NCBI RefSeq assembly: GCF_021347895.1
Contig: NC_067127.1
Location: 17,332,984 to 17,396,983, forward strand
From: Acanthochromis polyacanthus
Taxonomy: Eukaryota; Chordata; Actinopteri; Pomacentridae
Direction: 5' to 3'
Length of the DNA stretch: 64,000 bases
The notes beneath the pieces were generated by a model. The model was not told the origin of the DNA. It worked only from the letters and a program-made list of their open reading frames with translations, and made no database searches. Positions 12,042-21,960 of the stretch are shown here, one piece after another. Both the position numbers and the translations under genes were made by a program. Within the stretch, counting starts at the first letter, position 1. Each line of letters begins with the position of its first letter.

Positions 12042-12207
12042 CCCTTTCATGTCCAAATGCTTCAAAACGAGCTAAAAAGGTCAAAATCTCACACATTCCT
12101 TAATCAATTTGGACCAAACTGCACAGGTTCTAGATATAGAGGCTAATGTGAACGCTCATGCACGTTTCAGACCTCCAGGGGCCCTGAAGAAGGAATGAGG
12201 GCCAAAA
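12042..12207 (-). repeat. Diverged internal module, type B (left arm)
   Basis: Read on the minus strand, CTTCAGGGCCCCTGGAGGTC is followed by CTGAAACGTGC, TTTGGTCCAAATTG and GTGTGAGATTTTGACC. The order of blocks matches module type A with many substitutions. It is the mirror of 13681-13839. Confidence 0.6.
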
Positions 12208-12821
12208 AAAAAAAAAACAAAGTGCATTTTTTCAGTTCTCTATACTTTTATCCATGGTTGTGCTGTTTTCATGGAGGCACACAACTTTATATTGCAGTAA
12301 AAACAATGAGCCCAGGGGGATTTAAAATACGACTGGAGCAACTGGAAACTACTTCAGGGAGTTAATGACACACCAGCATAGCAACACAACTACAGCAACA
12401 ACAAATAACACAACATCTACAGAGAAAAATATCATTACTGCTCTCCTCATTATTACGAAATATACATACTCTTTATATATGAGGAACCATAAACACGCTA
12501 AAGACACAATAAAGTAGCCAAAAAAAGGTAATGAATAAAGTTTCACACAAACAGACATAAGTTTTGTGTGTGTGGGCAAAGTGTTCTTTTCAGAGTCAGT
12601 CAGTGCAGCACAGTGAGGTGCACCAAAGAAAATTAATGATAAAATGATGACTAAATGCTGAGATCTTATGATGAATAAAACAAAGATTTTTCAGTGATGG
12701 AATATTCTTTTCCACTTGTACAATGACTGCAAGGAAATTGTGCTGCAACCAAACAGCAAACTCTTTGAATGAACAATAAAGGCAACATGGAAATGCAGAA
12801 AATTACAGTTTGTCAAACGTC

Positions 12822-12890
12822 TGCTTGAAGCTGCTTCAAAAACGAGTTAATCTCTATGGATCCCTGTGTTAAAATGTCCAAGTTTACAGC
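12822..12890 (+). repeat. Fragment of dispersed repeat R2
   Basis: The sequence GCTTGAAGCTGCTTCAAAAA through TGTTAAAATGTCCAAGTTTA resembles 30360-30425 outside the palindrome (CTTGAGGCTGCTCCAAAAGA through TGTTAAAATGTCCAACTTTA), in the same orientation and at roughly 80 percent identity by eye. Two copies in one window show that it is repetitive. Confidence 0.6.
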
Positions 12891-12900
12891 AGTCTTTTTT

Positions 12901-13050
12901 GCTCCTATTTTGCCGTTGTAGGTCCTGGTGGTCTGAAACCATACACCAGTATTTGTTTAGGACCCAATATCAAGTATGTGCAGGTTGGTCCAAATCGGTC
13001 AAAGAATCTGTGAGATTTTGACCTTAATTGGCCTTTTGGACATTAAAGGG
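12901..13050 (+). repeat. Diverged internal module, type A (spacer copy)
   Basis: The block starts GCTCCTATTTTGCCGTTGTA and runs to TTTTGGACATTAAAGGG, matching 14370-14517 in the same orientation. Its presence in the spacer shows that the repeat unit was tandemly arranged on one side before or during palindrome formation. Confidence 0.65.
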
Positions 13051-13680
13051 ACACACTTCCAAACTTCAACATGGTACCATCTGGCCCCCTGTTGACCTAG
13101 GAAGCTGATATTGTGTATACAGACTCACAGGAGGCCCTAGTACTTGTGGTTAAAATTTCGTCCCGTTCGGGTAAAAAATGAGGGTGAGGGTCTAATTCCA
13201 CTGGCAGAAGGCTCTCAGGGTCAATGAGTCTAACAAGACCTGATTTTCCAACATGAACACTTGGTCAGATTTTTCTACTGGGACCCTGGGGCTGATCTTT
13301 TACTATGTTATACTAGGCTATATTTGGAGCTGAACTGTGGTGGTTTGGTGTCTCTGTGACCTTCCTGTGACCCCTGGCGCAGGGTCAAAATGTCACATTT
13401 TTGGACATTGAAGCCCCATAAATTAGTAATTTTTGCATCAAATGAGCTGAAACTTTTGGGGGTGATTTAGGTGACCTTGGTGAACAATTGATTTGAAGCA
13501 CAAGTCTCTAGGTTGTTCCTGGAGCTACTTCCGGTTTGGGAGGGGCTAGCAAAACAGTTCCAGTGGATTTAGTTTTTAGATGTTTCAGAGGTACCAGATC
13601 CCAGGTTTCAGGTCTCTGAGTGTAACAGAAGAGAAATGAGAGCAAAAGAGGGACAACTATTGAAAAACATGTTTTTTGCC

Positions 13681-13839
13681 CCTCATTCCTTCTTCAGGGC
13701 CCCTGGAGGTCTGAAACGTGCATGAGCATTCACATTAGCCTCTATATCTAGAACCTGTGCAGTTTGGTCCAAATTGGTTAAGGAATGTGTGAGATTTTGA
13801 CCTTTTTAGCTCGTTTTGAAGCATTTGGACATGAAAGGG
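13681..13839 (+). repeat. Diverged internal module, type B (right arm)
   Basis: This is the mirror of 12042-12207, with the block order described for type A. It sits about 690 bp from the type-A copy at 14370 and about 780 bp from the spacer copy at 12901, so the right half reads as an eroded tandem of about 0.7-0.8-kb units. Confidence 0.6.
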
Positions 13840-14369
13840 TTAACCGTAGAGTCAGAAACAGGGCCGTGCTCGGGCCCCTTTTGAGCTAACTCTCTGAAAA
13901 AAAATATGCAAGGTCAGGGGGTGGTCTAGTAGAAGCGTGTCCGATTTGGTGTCACTAGACCCAAAAATGACCGAGCAGGAATGATTTTTACATGTTTGAA
14001 GGCCTCAGGCTTCACACTACTAGCAGGCCTCACTGCTGAAAAAAGCAGGTTCCCGTGGGCCTAGACCCTTGAAAACAGATACAGTGCTTCATGTGACTGC
14101 TCTGAATAGTCCCACACAATATCAGACTTGAATTCCACTGGGAATGACTTTTATGATACTTGATATGTTGCACAAAATGTCTCCTTTATTTGAAGTCTTC
14201 AGATTTAGTGACCCTTGACCCCTTCAAAGGTGTTTTCACTGCAGACTTGCTCCCAGAGCATTCAGCACACCCTGTCCTATGACTTTATGCACTTTGGTGC
14301 ACTTTGATTGATGTTCTCACACTGTTTCTCATTCATTTTAACAAAGGCCCCTGTTCCAGTGTCTTCTTT

Positions 14370-14517
14370 GCTCCTATTTTGCCGTTGTAGGTCCTGGTGG
14401 TCTGAAAACGTACACCAGCATTGCTTTAGGACCCAATATGAAACATGTGCAGATTGGTCCAAATTGGTCAAAGAATCTGTGAGATTTTGACCTTAATTGG
14501 CCTTTTGGACATTAAAG
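14370..14517 (+). repeat. Diverged internal module, type A (right arm)
   Basis: It closely matches the spacer copy at 12901-13050 and is the mirror of 11365-11512. It ends TTTTGGACATTAAAGGGG before a short CACACAGTGTGTCC dyad. Confidence 0.65.
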
Positions 14518-14902
14518 GGGCACACAGTGTGTCCTCTGCTTGTCTTGAATCATAAATCAACGTCAGTAAATTTCTTGCTCCTTAATAAGAGATGTAAACG
14601 AGATGCCATATTCATTCAATATTCATTACGGTACTGGATGGTTTAAAAAACAAAACTTTATTGCACTATGTCAGTGAACAAAACAAACAATGTACACTGG
14701 ACCATGATGTATGGATTGTACTTTATTTCATGGGGAAAAAAGTGTTTAATAGGCTGCATAAACACACCCACCAGGAAATTACGTCAATTTGTTCATTGTC
14801 TAATTAATCGAAATCCAAAATATTAAAAAAAAAATGATGCTTTAGTCGGGAGCGAGTGATAACATCCGGATTTTCTCAAAAATGGGGAATATTGAAAACT
14901 TT

Positions 14903-15105
14903 AGGTTTTGTATATGTATGTTATTTGTATTGTATACGTGTATTTTTGTATGTATTGTTTATGTATTTTGTAATTTGATTTGTATGTATTTTGTGTACAT
15001 GTTGCTTTTTGGTGTTGTCACAAATGAAATTATGAAGACCCCAGGAAGAATAGCTGCTGCTTTGCAAAAGCTGATAGGGGATCTTAATAAAACAAACAAA
15101 CAAAC
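14903..15105 (+). repeat. LINE-like 3' tail embedded in the right arm
   Basis: This is the mirrored copy of 10477-10694, reading CCCAGGAAGAATAGCTGCTG to an AATAAA-type signal and (AAAC)n on the plus strand. Because it is present in both arms, the retrotransposon fragment was inside the unit before it was inverted and duplicated. Confidence 0.5.
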
Positions 15106-16254
15106 TGATGTAAAGTTCTTTATATATGTGTCTTTATTAGTTAAAAGACAGGACATTGTAATTGTAAGATGTCATTGATTTACACCTGCATTTTGTGCTT
15201 CATGGCGCTAGGTGTGCTGTTTGCATGTTGGACATTGTTTTACACAGACACCACCGAAGAAGAAAGGTGCGGCAGGTTCTGCACGTAGTTCTCCCGTGTT
15301 TTGCCGACCACGGTCGGAAAGCGGACAGCAGCAAAGCCTCAGGCATTACAGCGACACCAAAAAAATATACATTTAATTTCACAGTATTCGTTCAGTTCTT
15401 GTGTGTGATCTTTGGTTTGTTATGACGATGAATCTTTCACGTCTCGGAGTGGAATTGTTACGTTTCCCACCGTTGCTATGGTGGTTGCTATGGACGCTTC
15501 CACGGGCTAAAGAAAGACACCGGGATCTTGTTGTGGGCAGGAATAAAGTTTTTAGATCGCTGTGCGCTGACTGGTGTATGGATGAGCTCAACAAATGATT
15601 GCGGTAAAAGCACGTTCATGGAAATAAATACGGTTGTTTGCATTGACAACGAGCGACTTGTGGATCATTGAAATGCAACTTGTTAACAAGGGAGCGAAGC
15701 GCGTCAACTAATGAAAGGCCGGGGAAGACATCTCAGTAACTAGCAGTAATCACCAAGAGTTACATAAATGATTTAACAACTCAAAAAATTACACAATGCA
15801 ACAATACAAAAATAAACACACCGCTTGTTTTCGTTTTTGGCAGCGTCCTAATCAACCAACATAACGTACAAAATGTGACACTGTCACAATTTAATGCCGT
15901 GAAGTGAAATTCAGCGTAAAAACAAACCAAACCAAAGATAATTTCCAATAACTGAATGGTTAATGTGAAAGTGTTATATATATTTCTCGCTAAAAATGTC
16001 ATCAAAATGTTTTTATCTGTCCAAACTATCTTAAAATAATGCATTTTCCACGGAAAATAAAAGGAACAGCCGCCATGTTTTCATTTTGAGAAGCCTGCAG
16101 CAAGCAGTCACGTGACCCTTCGTCAGACCCATAGAAAAGAATTGCGGGAAAAAACGTGAGCATCTCACAATTTTCAGGGCCAAATTGTGAGATTGTAACG
16201 TTTTGCATTGTGGACAAACGTGACTATGTCACAATTTGATGTGAGACTGGGTTG

Positions 16255-16261
16255 ATATGAT
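16255..16261 (+). repeat. Target-site duplication, right (ATATGAT)
   Basis: This is a perfect repeat of 9318-9324, directly after the last base of the palindromic element. Confidence 0.8.
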
Positions 16262-16292
16262 AGCTCTGAGTTCTGATAGACTAAGCCATAAA

Positions 16293-16882
16293 TAACAAGA
16301 AAAGCACTCAGAGAGAGCAGTACTCTGCCAAGGCCACCCAGTCGTTGTATAATTTCCAACAAATTAAATCTTTAATAAAAAAATGACCTTGCACTGAGCA
16401 CAGGCGTGTGTCATGCATGTGTACGTTATGTATGGATACCGAATCATGTGACCTAAATATGTAGCGAGCGGTGTGAAGTGATGGGACTCTGAAACACCCC
16501 CACAGTTAAATCTATTGGTCCTTGTATGATTTCCAACCAGTAAGTCCCAATAAGTCCACAGCAGTGGATTTGTAGTAGGATCGCAACCATGTGATCGTCA
16601 ACAGGCAGCTGATGTAGTGTTCACTTGTTGTCATAGTTACAGAGATGCTGTGCCACTATCTCGCAATGATACAGAAATCTTTAACAAATCCATGGATCCA
16701 GACCATAAGCCGCATCACTGCCAAAATGTAATCACTTGGTCCTTGTGTCATTTCTGACCTTCCCTGAAAATTTCATCCAAATCCATTGGTTCATTTTGGA
16801 GTAATGTTGTGAACAGACAGACAACCAGATGGAGAAACGTACGCCGATCGTCACATAACACCGTTGATCCTTGACGGAGTAA
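16293..16882 (-). repeat. R1 dispersed repeat, copy 2
   Basis: On the minus strand it begins TACTCCGTCAAGGATC and ends CTCTGAGTGCTTTTCTTGTT, the same ends as copies 1 and 3. Internal blocks GGATGAAATTTTCAGGGAAG and CTGTTGACGATCACATGG match them. It lies 31 bases from the right target duplication of the palindromic element, but is not part of that element. It has no long open frame. Confidence 0.75.
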
Positions 16883-18764
16883 AAATCGCCCAACATGACC
16901 ATCAGTTAAACTGTAACACCACATCAGATAGATACTACAAAAATAGAGTTATGTCTTCAGCATGATCACATGTTTCTGGTTGTTGTTAGCAACAGAGAGA
17001 ATGGCAGATAGTCTAAGGTAATCAAGCCAGAATGCAATCAGATGTCAATCCATCTAAAACCCTTCTTTGATGCATTTACACTTTTAGTTTTGATCAAATA
17101 GCTGTGTGATCTGAGGCCCTATGAGGAAACTAAGAGCAAATGGGGTCAAATCTCTTTCTGTCAGAGAAAATACACTGCTGGGCTAAAAAAAAAACTCTAC
17201 TATAAAATGTTGTTTACCAAGCAGTGCTGAATTCTACACCACTTCCTTGGCTGTAACAGTTGACTTAACACAGCGATGGTGACGGCTGCAATGAGGTAAA
17301 CAACATGATAGTAATTTGTTCTATGAATCTAAAAGCAATCACTAGCAGATAAACACTATAACCGCTGTGCAAACTATAGCTGTGTTCCAGTTTCTTAGAG
17401 AGCTAAACTGCACTCTGTTACAGTCAGTAATGAAACAGTTTGTTTCATTACTGGATCATCACTGGAATTACTGCATCGCATTACTCCACCAGATTAACTC
17501 TATCTATGATTGAAAAAAAAAATCATTTTTCTAAATTGTGCTGGCTTATGTAAGACTTAATGGTCAATTTCTTCCCAAATATAATTGTACAAGGCTTATA
17601 AGTTGCCACAGGCAGATTAAAGCAGAATATAACAAAGGGCAGTAATGGCAAGCAATTCAAGGGATTGTTTTTCCTCTGAGGCTGCACCGACTGAGGTGCT
17701 TCAGAGTTTCTTTGCAGCTCTTTACCCAGCCAGGCCTTAGAAAACAGTGCAGTAGAATACAGCTTGTTACTTATTCCTTTGATCTTGGTCAGCTCAGTTT
17801 AGATTTGTGTTATGGAGCAGACATGTTGAAACAAAAGGCACAGCACTATGATCGCTCTTGTTACAGATTAGACTTTCCCTCACACTCTGGTTTTCTGTCA
17901 CTTTCATGCAAGCCTCATTACTAGAAACATGCCTTGACTCAAAGATTTCAAGACTGACATTTGCTTTAACATATTTTTAAGAGGAGCTACGTTACATAAA
18001 ACACTTGTCAGCACAAATATAAATGTGAGCAGCTGCACCATACTGGTCTTGACTGTTTTAATTTTTTATTCCCTGAGGCTTTACTCTTGCTCTCTTTCAC
18101 CCCTGATTTAGCAAACATGATGCAGAGCTCCATGTCACCCTCAGCAGTGATAAATAAAAAGCGCTAATGTACAGGCAGTGCTGCTAAGCTACAAGGGAAC
18201 AAGGTGTAAAAGGGCAGAGAGTAATGGATAGTTTTAATCTTCAGACTGAATGGCTCAGGATTTATAGGACCTGAGTGAACTGGTGCTTTTGTTTTTGCTT
18301 TGGTAGAAAGAAACCAGAAACAACATAAAGCCTTTGGAGTATGATCTCCTGAAAATTAGTTTAATGAGCAGAAATGTCTTGAAATGCAAATGCTTACTGT
18401 GCAAAAGTCAGAAGGAGGCTTTATTTTTCACCACATGAGCGATTCATAAGTCAAAAAAAGTTTGCAGTCTGACAGAGAACTCATTTGAAGGAAAGTGGAA
18501 ATGTCAGTCTGGAGAAAGTGTGTCCTGCTTCGACCCCACAAATGCAGCTCTGCCCAGCATTTTACCATAATGTCCATGACAAGAAAGACTCAATGGACAT
18601 GGTTAAGGTAATAATATTAAACACAAAGTATGGATTACAAGCTAACTATTATTAATTACTATTATTAGTAATATTAAAGGGGCAATGCCCCAGTTTAGCA
18701 CATGGATTTATTATTTTTTCCCCCAGCATGGGAATTATTCTCTGTGAATCTGGAGGAGTTTGTC
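16883..18764. other. Background non-coding sequence
   Basis: Nothing recognised. AT-rich, with homopolymer runs and short open frames only. Confidence 0.45.
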
Positions 18765-18975
18765 AAGTCCATCCATACATTATATATATAGAGAGAGAGC
18801 TATATTCTGTAGAAGAGGTTGGAGACTAACCCAGCTGACTTGATAAATCACCTGTCCATCACAAGACCAACACAGACAGACAGACAGACAGACAGCCATG
18901 CCTGCTCACACCTATGGCCAGTTTAGAATCTCCAGTTAACTGAAGCATGTCTTTGGACTGTGGAAGGAGAGTTTG
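18765..18975. repeat. LINE/SINE-type tail fragment with (GACA)n
   Basis: The blocks CCCAGCTGACTTGATAAATC, CACCTGTCCATCACAAGACC, (GACA)n at about 18873-18894, GGCCAGTTTAGAATCTCCAG and ATGTCTTTGGACTGTGGAAG follow the order seen in a very common fish repeat of L2-like origin. A microsatellite of TATATATA and GAGAGAGA lies at 18780-18800. Confidence 0.65.
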
Positions 18976-19029
18976 TAAAATCTGATAAGATAAACCTTGC
19001 CGACATCCATCCATGCATCAGATGTACAA

Positions 19030-19405
19030 TCCAGAGGTGGGCCAGGTGGGATTGTAATATAATCTATTCGCATCATGAGCTTAGCCACCCTACAGAGGAA
19101 ACCTATTTCAGCCTCTTCTATCTGTGATCTCATTCTTTTGGTCACTACCCAGAGCTGACAACCACTGGTGAGGGTTGGAAGAGATACTGACTAGTAAATA
19201 AAGAGTTCCGTCTTCCAGCTCAGCTCCCTCTTCACCATGACAGATCAGTACAATATTGTTGCTGAAGCTACACCAAATCCCAATAATCTCACACTCTCCA
19301 TTTTACCATCACTCTTGAACAAGATCCCCGGATACTTACATTTTGTAGCTTGGGGCAGAAACTCACCCCCAACCCAGAGGGAGCAGTCTGCTCTTTTGTG
19401 GCGGA
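19030..19405 (-). pseudogene. Rex-like LINE ORF2 C-terminal remnant
   Basis: Read on the minus strand, fragments follow a fish non-LTR retrotransposon protein: VKRELSWKTELFIYQSVSLP, then LTSGCQLWVVTKRMRSQIEE, then AEIGFLCRVA (19070-19215). These correspond to the usual RELSxKAKLSIYxSIYVPTL, GHELWVMTERxRSxIQAAEM and SFLRRVAG blocks. The frame breaks repeatedly. The exact clade name (Rex1, Rex3 or related) is not settled by what I can see. Confidence 0.7.
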
Positions 19406-19439
19406 GAACCGTGGGCTCAGACATGGGAATGCTGACTGT

Positions 19440-19720
19440 AATTCTGGTTGTTTCAGAGACTCAGATGCTAAAGTGGGTTGTCCACTAATTGCTAGGTTGG
19501 TGATTCGATTGCCCGCCCTATCATGTGCCGAGAGGTCTTGTGCAAGACACTGAACCACAAGTTGCTTTACATGTATGACATTGACATATATGCACTTTGC
19601 ATGGCAGCTCTACTGATGTCGGTGTGTGATTGTGTGACTGCATAAATGAGAACACAGTGGAAAACACTTTGTAGAACCTTGGTAAGGTTAAAAGACACTA
19701 TATACATGTCATCTATTCAT
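19440..19720 (+). repeat. tRNA-derived SINE-like remnant
   Basis: A box-B-like GTGATTCGATTGCCC at 19499-19513 is preceded by GGGTTGTCCACTAA and followed by TTGTGCAAGACACTGAACCA, then GCATGGCAGCTCTACTGATG and TCGGTGTGTGATTGTGTG. The end, AAAGACACTATATACATG, replaces the usual AAGCGCTATATAAAT. This order matches a common fish short interspersed repeat. It is eroded and unlikely to be transcribed. Confidence 0.6.
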
Positions 19721-21612
19721 CATGTACGCTTGGCTGCAAACCGCCCCGGTGTGTGCTTAAGATCACAATCTGATAAAGCCAGTACAACCACGTCAAGCAG
19801 AGACATGACTCAGAGGATCCCAAACCAGACGCCTTCCTCACCCCAGCTGCAGCTTGAGATCTCGTCCATGAATATCACAGACAGAACTGAAGACATGGGT
19901 CAACCTCAGTGGAGTCCAGCACCCACTGGTGTCAAGAATACAGACGCAGCTCTCACTTTGATTATACAAGAACCAAATGACCCTTAACAATGGGAACGGG
20001 GAGACTGGTATATGATATTTTCAGCCCATACGAGACCAATGCAGAATCTAATAAACATTTTGAATTATCCAGCGTCATGAATACTGACTCTCTCTCTTCT
20101 ATCCAGTACTTGGAACGGAAATGTGGTATTAGTGTCTTCTAGCACTTAAAGGTGTGATGCCAGACTAGCTAAATAGCGAGCAGGCTTATTGAGTTAATGT
20201 TTGGTTCTTCAGTCTCTGCTCTCCGTCTACATTAGACCACCAGACTATTAAGCAACAAGACACAGAGCAGACACAGAACCCAGGAGCTGTCGAGTTTGAG
20301 GTAACGCTGCTGGATTCCTGCAGACTGGATGCACACCTCCCCCTGCAACAAACAGCCATATCAAGCTTCTCAAAATGGATTTGGACACCAGTCAATACCT
20401 TTAGCCTCAGGTGCAAAGACAGAGGAGCGTTAAGGTAGAGAAGGAGTGCAGTTTGTATTCATCGTCTGCCTCCAGGTGCTTCTTTGGTCTTTTGTCAGGT
20501 TAAATATACTGGCTTTACTGACTAAAGCTGTCATCAGTTATGCACTGTTTGTGTTCACCACCTTACAGACATTCACTGTTCATTTTCTTTTAAGCCAGAC
20601 GTGTCTTAGTGGCAGATGTTTTCAGATAGCAATGTTGTAGCACACAGGATGGACATTATCTTGAAATGTAGAATTCAGCCTCGATTAAATGATTCATTTT
20701 CTGCCCCTGTTACTCTCCAAAATTGTCTACAGTGTACTGTGATTGATTTCTAGGTTGTCATTCCCTGTGGGAAGGAGATAACCCAATCAAATGCAGCCTT
20801 TGTCACCAACATGAAAAACACAATTTTCTCTCTGCAGGATCTTCACATTGCTTCATTGTGTAGGAAAGCCCTCAGGTAAATCTCTTTGATTTCCTCCAAT
20901 TGTCTTCAGCTGTTTGTCTTTCACAATGACGGAGGAACTGATAATCTGCAGCCTTATTTAATAAATCCATATTACAAATGGGATTTTTCTTGTGGTGTAA
21001 AATCCGGAAAGACATCTGTCATGTTTATGCAAATATAAAAACCATTTAGAACCAGACATTTTAAACGTCTTCCTCTTAGTGGTAAAATGCATTTGAGAGG
21101 TTTAGCTTCTCTTTTCTCTAATTTGATAATCAGAACACAGACAGTACAAGAAAAGAAAGAGCAGAAAAGCCTGGAAAGTTTTGCAGTGAAACTTTCTGGT
21201 TGCTCCGCAGTCACCTACCATATGCCTCTGTCCCTTGGCCCCTTGACTCATTATGTATACAAGCATGCAAACAAAAGATTAAAGGGCATCATCAGGTATA
21301 GATAAAGAGCTACAGAGGGCTGTGACAAAGGTGTGGTGTGTATAGAGGTATGTTTTAGGACACTGCCCCATCTGAAACAATGGAGGGCACCTTATTGTCC
21401 TTTCCTCCTAATTAGTGGAAACCAGGCAGTACAGTATTATTATAATTGCTAGCCATCCTATGAACATTTCTCTGGAGATGGATAGATGAATTGTGTAATT
21501 GCTGTGTCCATCATTTAGTCTAGACTGAAATGTGACAGCGTTATCGTGTACAGACATGGCCTTCAGAGGATGAATCCTCAGTGATCCCTGACTTTTGACG
21601 AAGCACCCAGAA
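19721..21612. other. Background non-coding sequence
   Basis: No gene recognised. A 113-codon plus-strand frame (19646-19987) begins inside the SINE remnant and has no domain. Confidence 0.45.
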
Positions 21613-21960
21613 ATTGCTGCTGATAAAAAAATGCTGCTGCCGGGCTTTAACGTGTACAAAGAGAACGTGTACTGGCCTTCACTGGCTACTTGTGAGTTGG
21701 AGAAACGACTTAAAGATTTTATTGCTTGTTTTTAAAGCCTTGAACGGCCTGACTCCTGCTGGTATCTGCAATCTGCTGACTCCCAGTAAGTCTGTTTGTT
21801 GCTTCTGGCAGGGTTTTGCTAATGGTTCCCAATGCTTGTTTTGTCACCACAGTTGATCGAGCCTTTGCTGTCCAGCTCCCTGCCCGAGGATTTCAAACCC
21901 AGTACTGTCTTTTAAATCTCGTCTTAAAATTCACTTTTATTGTTGGCATTTTCTGAATGG
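21613..21960 (+). pseudogene. LINE ORF2 C-terminal remnant (L2/CR1-like)
   Basis: In broken frames the translation shows LLVFKALNGLTPAGICNLLT (about 21719-21779), preceded by LHWLLVSWRNDLKI and followed by a RAFAVQLPA-like block, corresponding to the LHWLPV...KILLLVFKALNGLAPxYIxDLL and RxFxxxAPxLWNSLP blocks of LINE polymerase tails. The tail ends near TCTTAAAATTCACTTTTATT. It is 5' truncated, as usual for this class, and interrupted by stops. Confidence 0.75.

Larger units (their letters stand above)
9325..12210 (+). repeat. Left arm of the giant inverted repeat
   Basis: This is the reverse complement of 13673-16254. From the outside in it holds: an outer 1.07-kb segment with short dyads such as GTGACAGTGTCAC near 9695; a (GTTT)n tract with a LINE-like tail (10477-10694); 284 bases absent from the other arm (10695-10978); and two diverged copies of a repeated module (11365-11512 and 12042-12207). 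The short open frames at 9362-9553 and 9535-9798 are mirrored exactly in the right arm and have no recognisable domain. Confidence 0.8.
12211..13672. other. Unique spacer of the giant palindrome
   Basis: This is the loop between the inverted arms. It is not itself palindromic. It contains a poly-A run next to the left arm, a fragment of another dispersed repeat (12822-12890), one type-A module in the orientation of the right arm (12901-13050), and an unrecognised 600-base stretch. No open frame above about 76 codons and no transposase motif was found. Confidence 0.7.
9325..16254. mobile_element. Giant palindromic (fold-back) DNA element, 6.93 kb
   Basis: The unit starts CAACCCAGTCTCACATC and ends with its exact reverse complement, GATGTGAGACTGGGTTG. 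It is flanked by a perfect 7-bp direct repeat. Sequence from about 9325 to 12210 reappears inverted at about 13673-16254, nearly identical by eye apart from one 284-base difference and small changes. A unique spacer of about 1.46 kb separates the arms. No transposase motif was found in any frame, so it is probably nonautonomous and moved by an enzyme supplied elsewhere. The 7-bp duplication and absence of a TTAA or TA target argue against piggyBac and Tc1/mariner; the superfamily is unresolved. An alternative is an inverted duplication of a smaller element. Confidence 0.75.
13673..16254 (-). repeat. Right arm of the giant inverted repeat
   Basis: This is the reverse complement of 9325-12210 with scattered substitutions, a shorter (AAAC)n tract and the 284-base difference. 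Mirrored contents: type-B module (13681-13839), type-A module (14370-14517), LINE-like tail (14903-15105) and the outer 1.07-kb segment. Confidence 0.8.

Noticed and set aside
9325..16254. Palindrome as a sequencing or assembly mirror artefact
   Set aside because: The arms differ by a 284-base block and scattered changes, the spacer is asymmetric, and a 7-bp target duplication flanks the unit. Long reads could still overturn this.
18866..18896. (GACA)n as a CRISPR-like or tandem array
   Set aside because: Simple tetranucleotide repeat inside a known-type interspersed repeat, without spacers.
19499..19513. tRNA gene from the box-B-like motif
   Set aside because: No cloverleaf can be formed around it, and the surrounding blocks match a SINE-type repeat.
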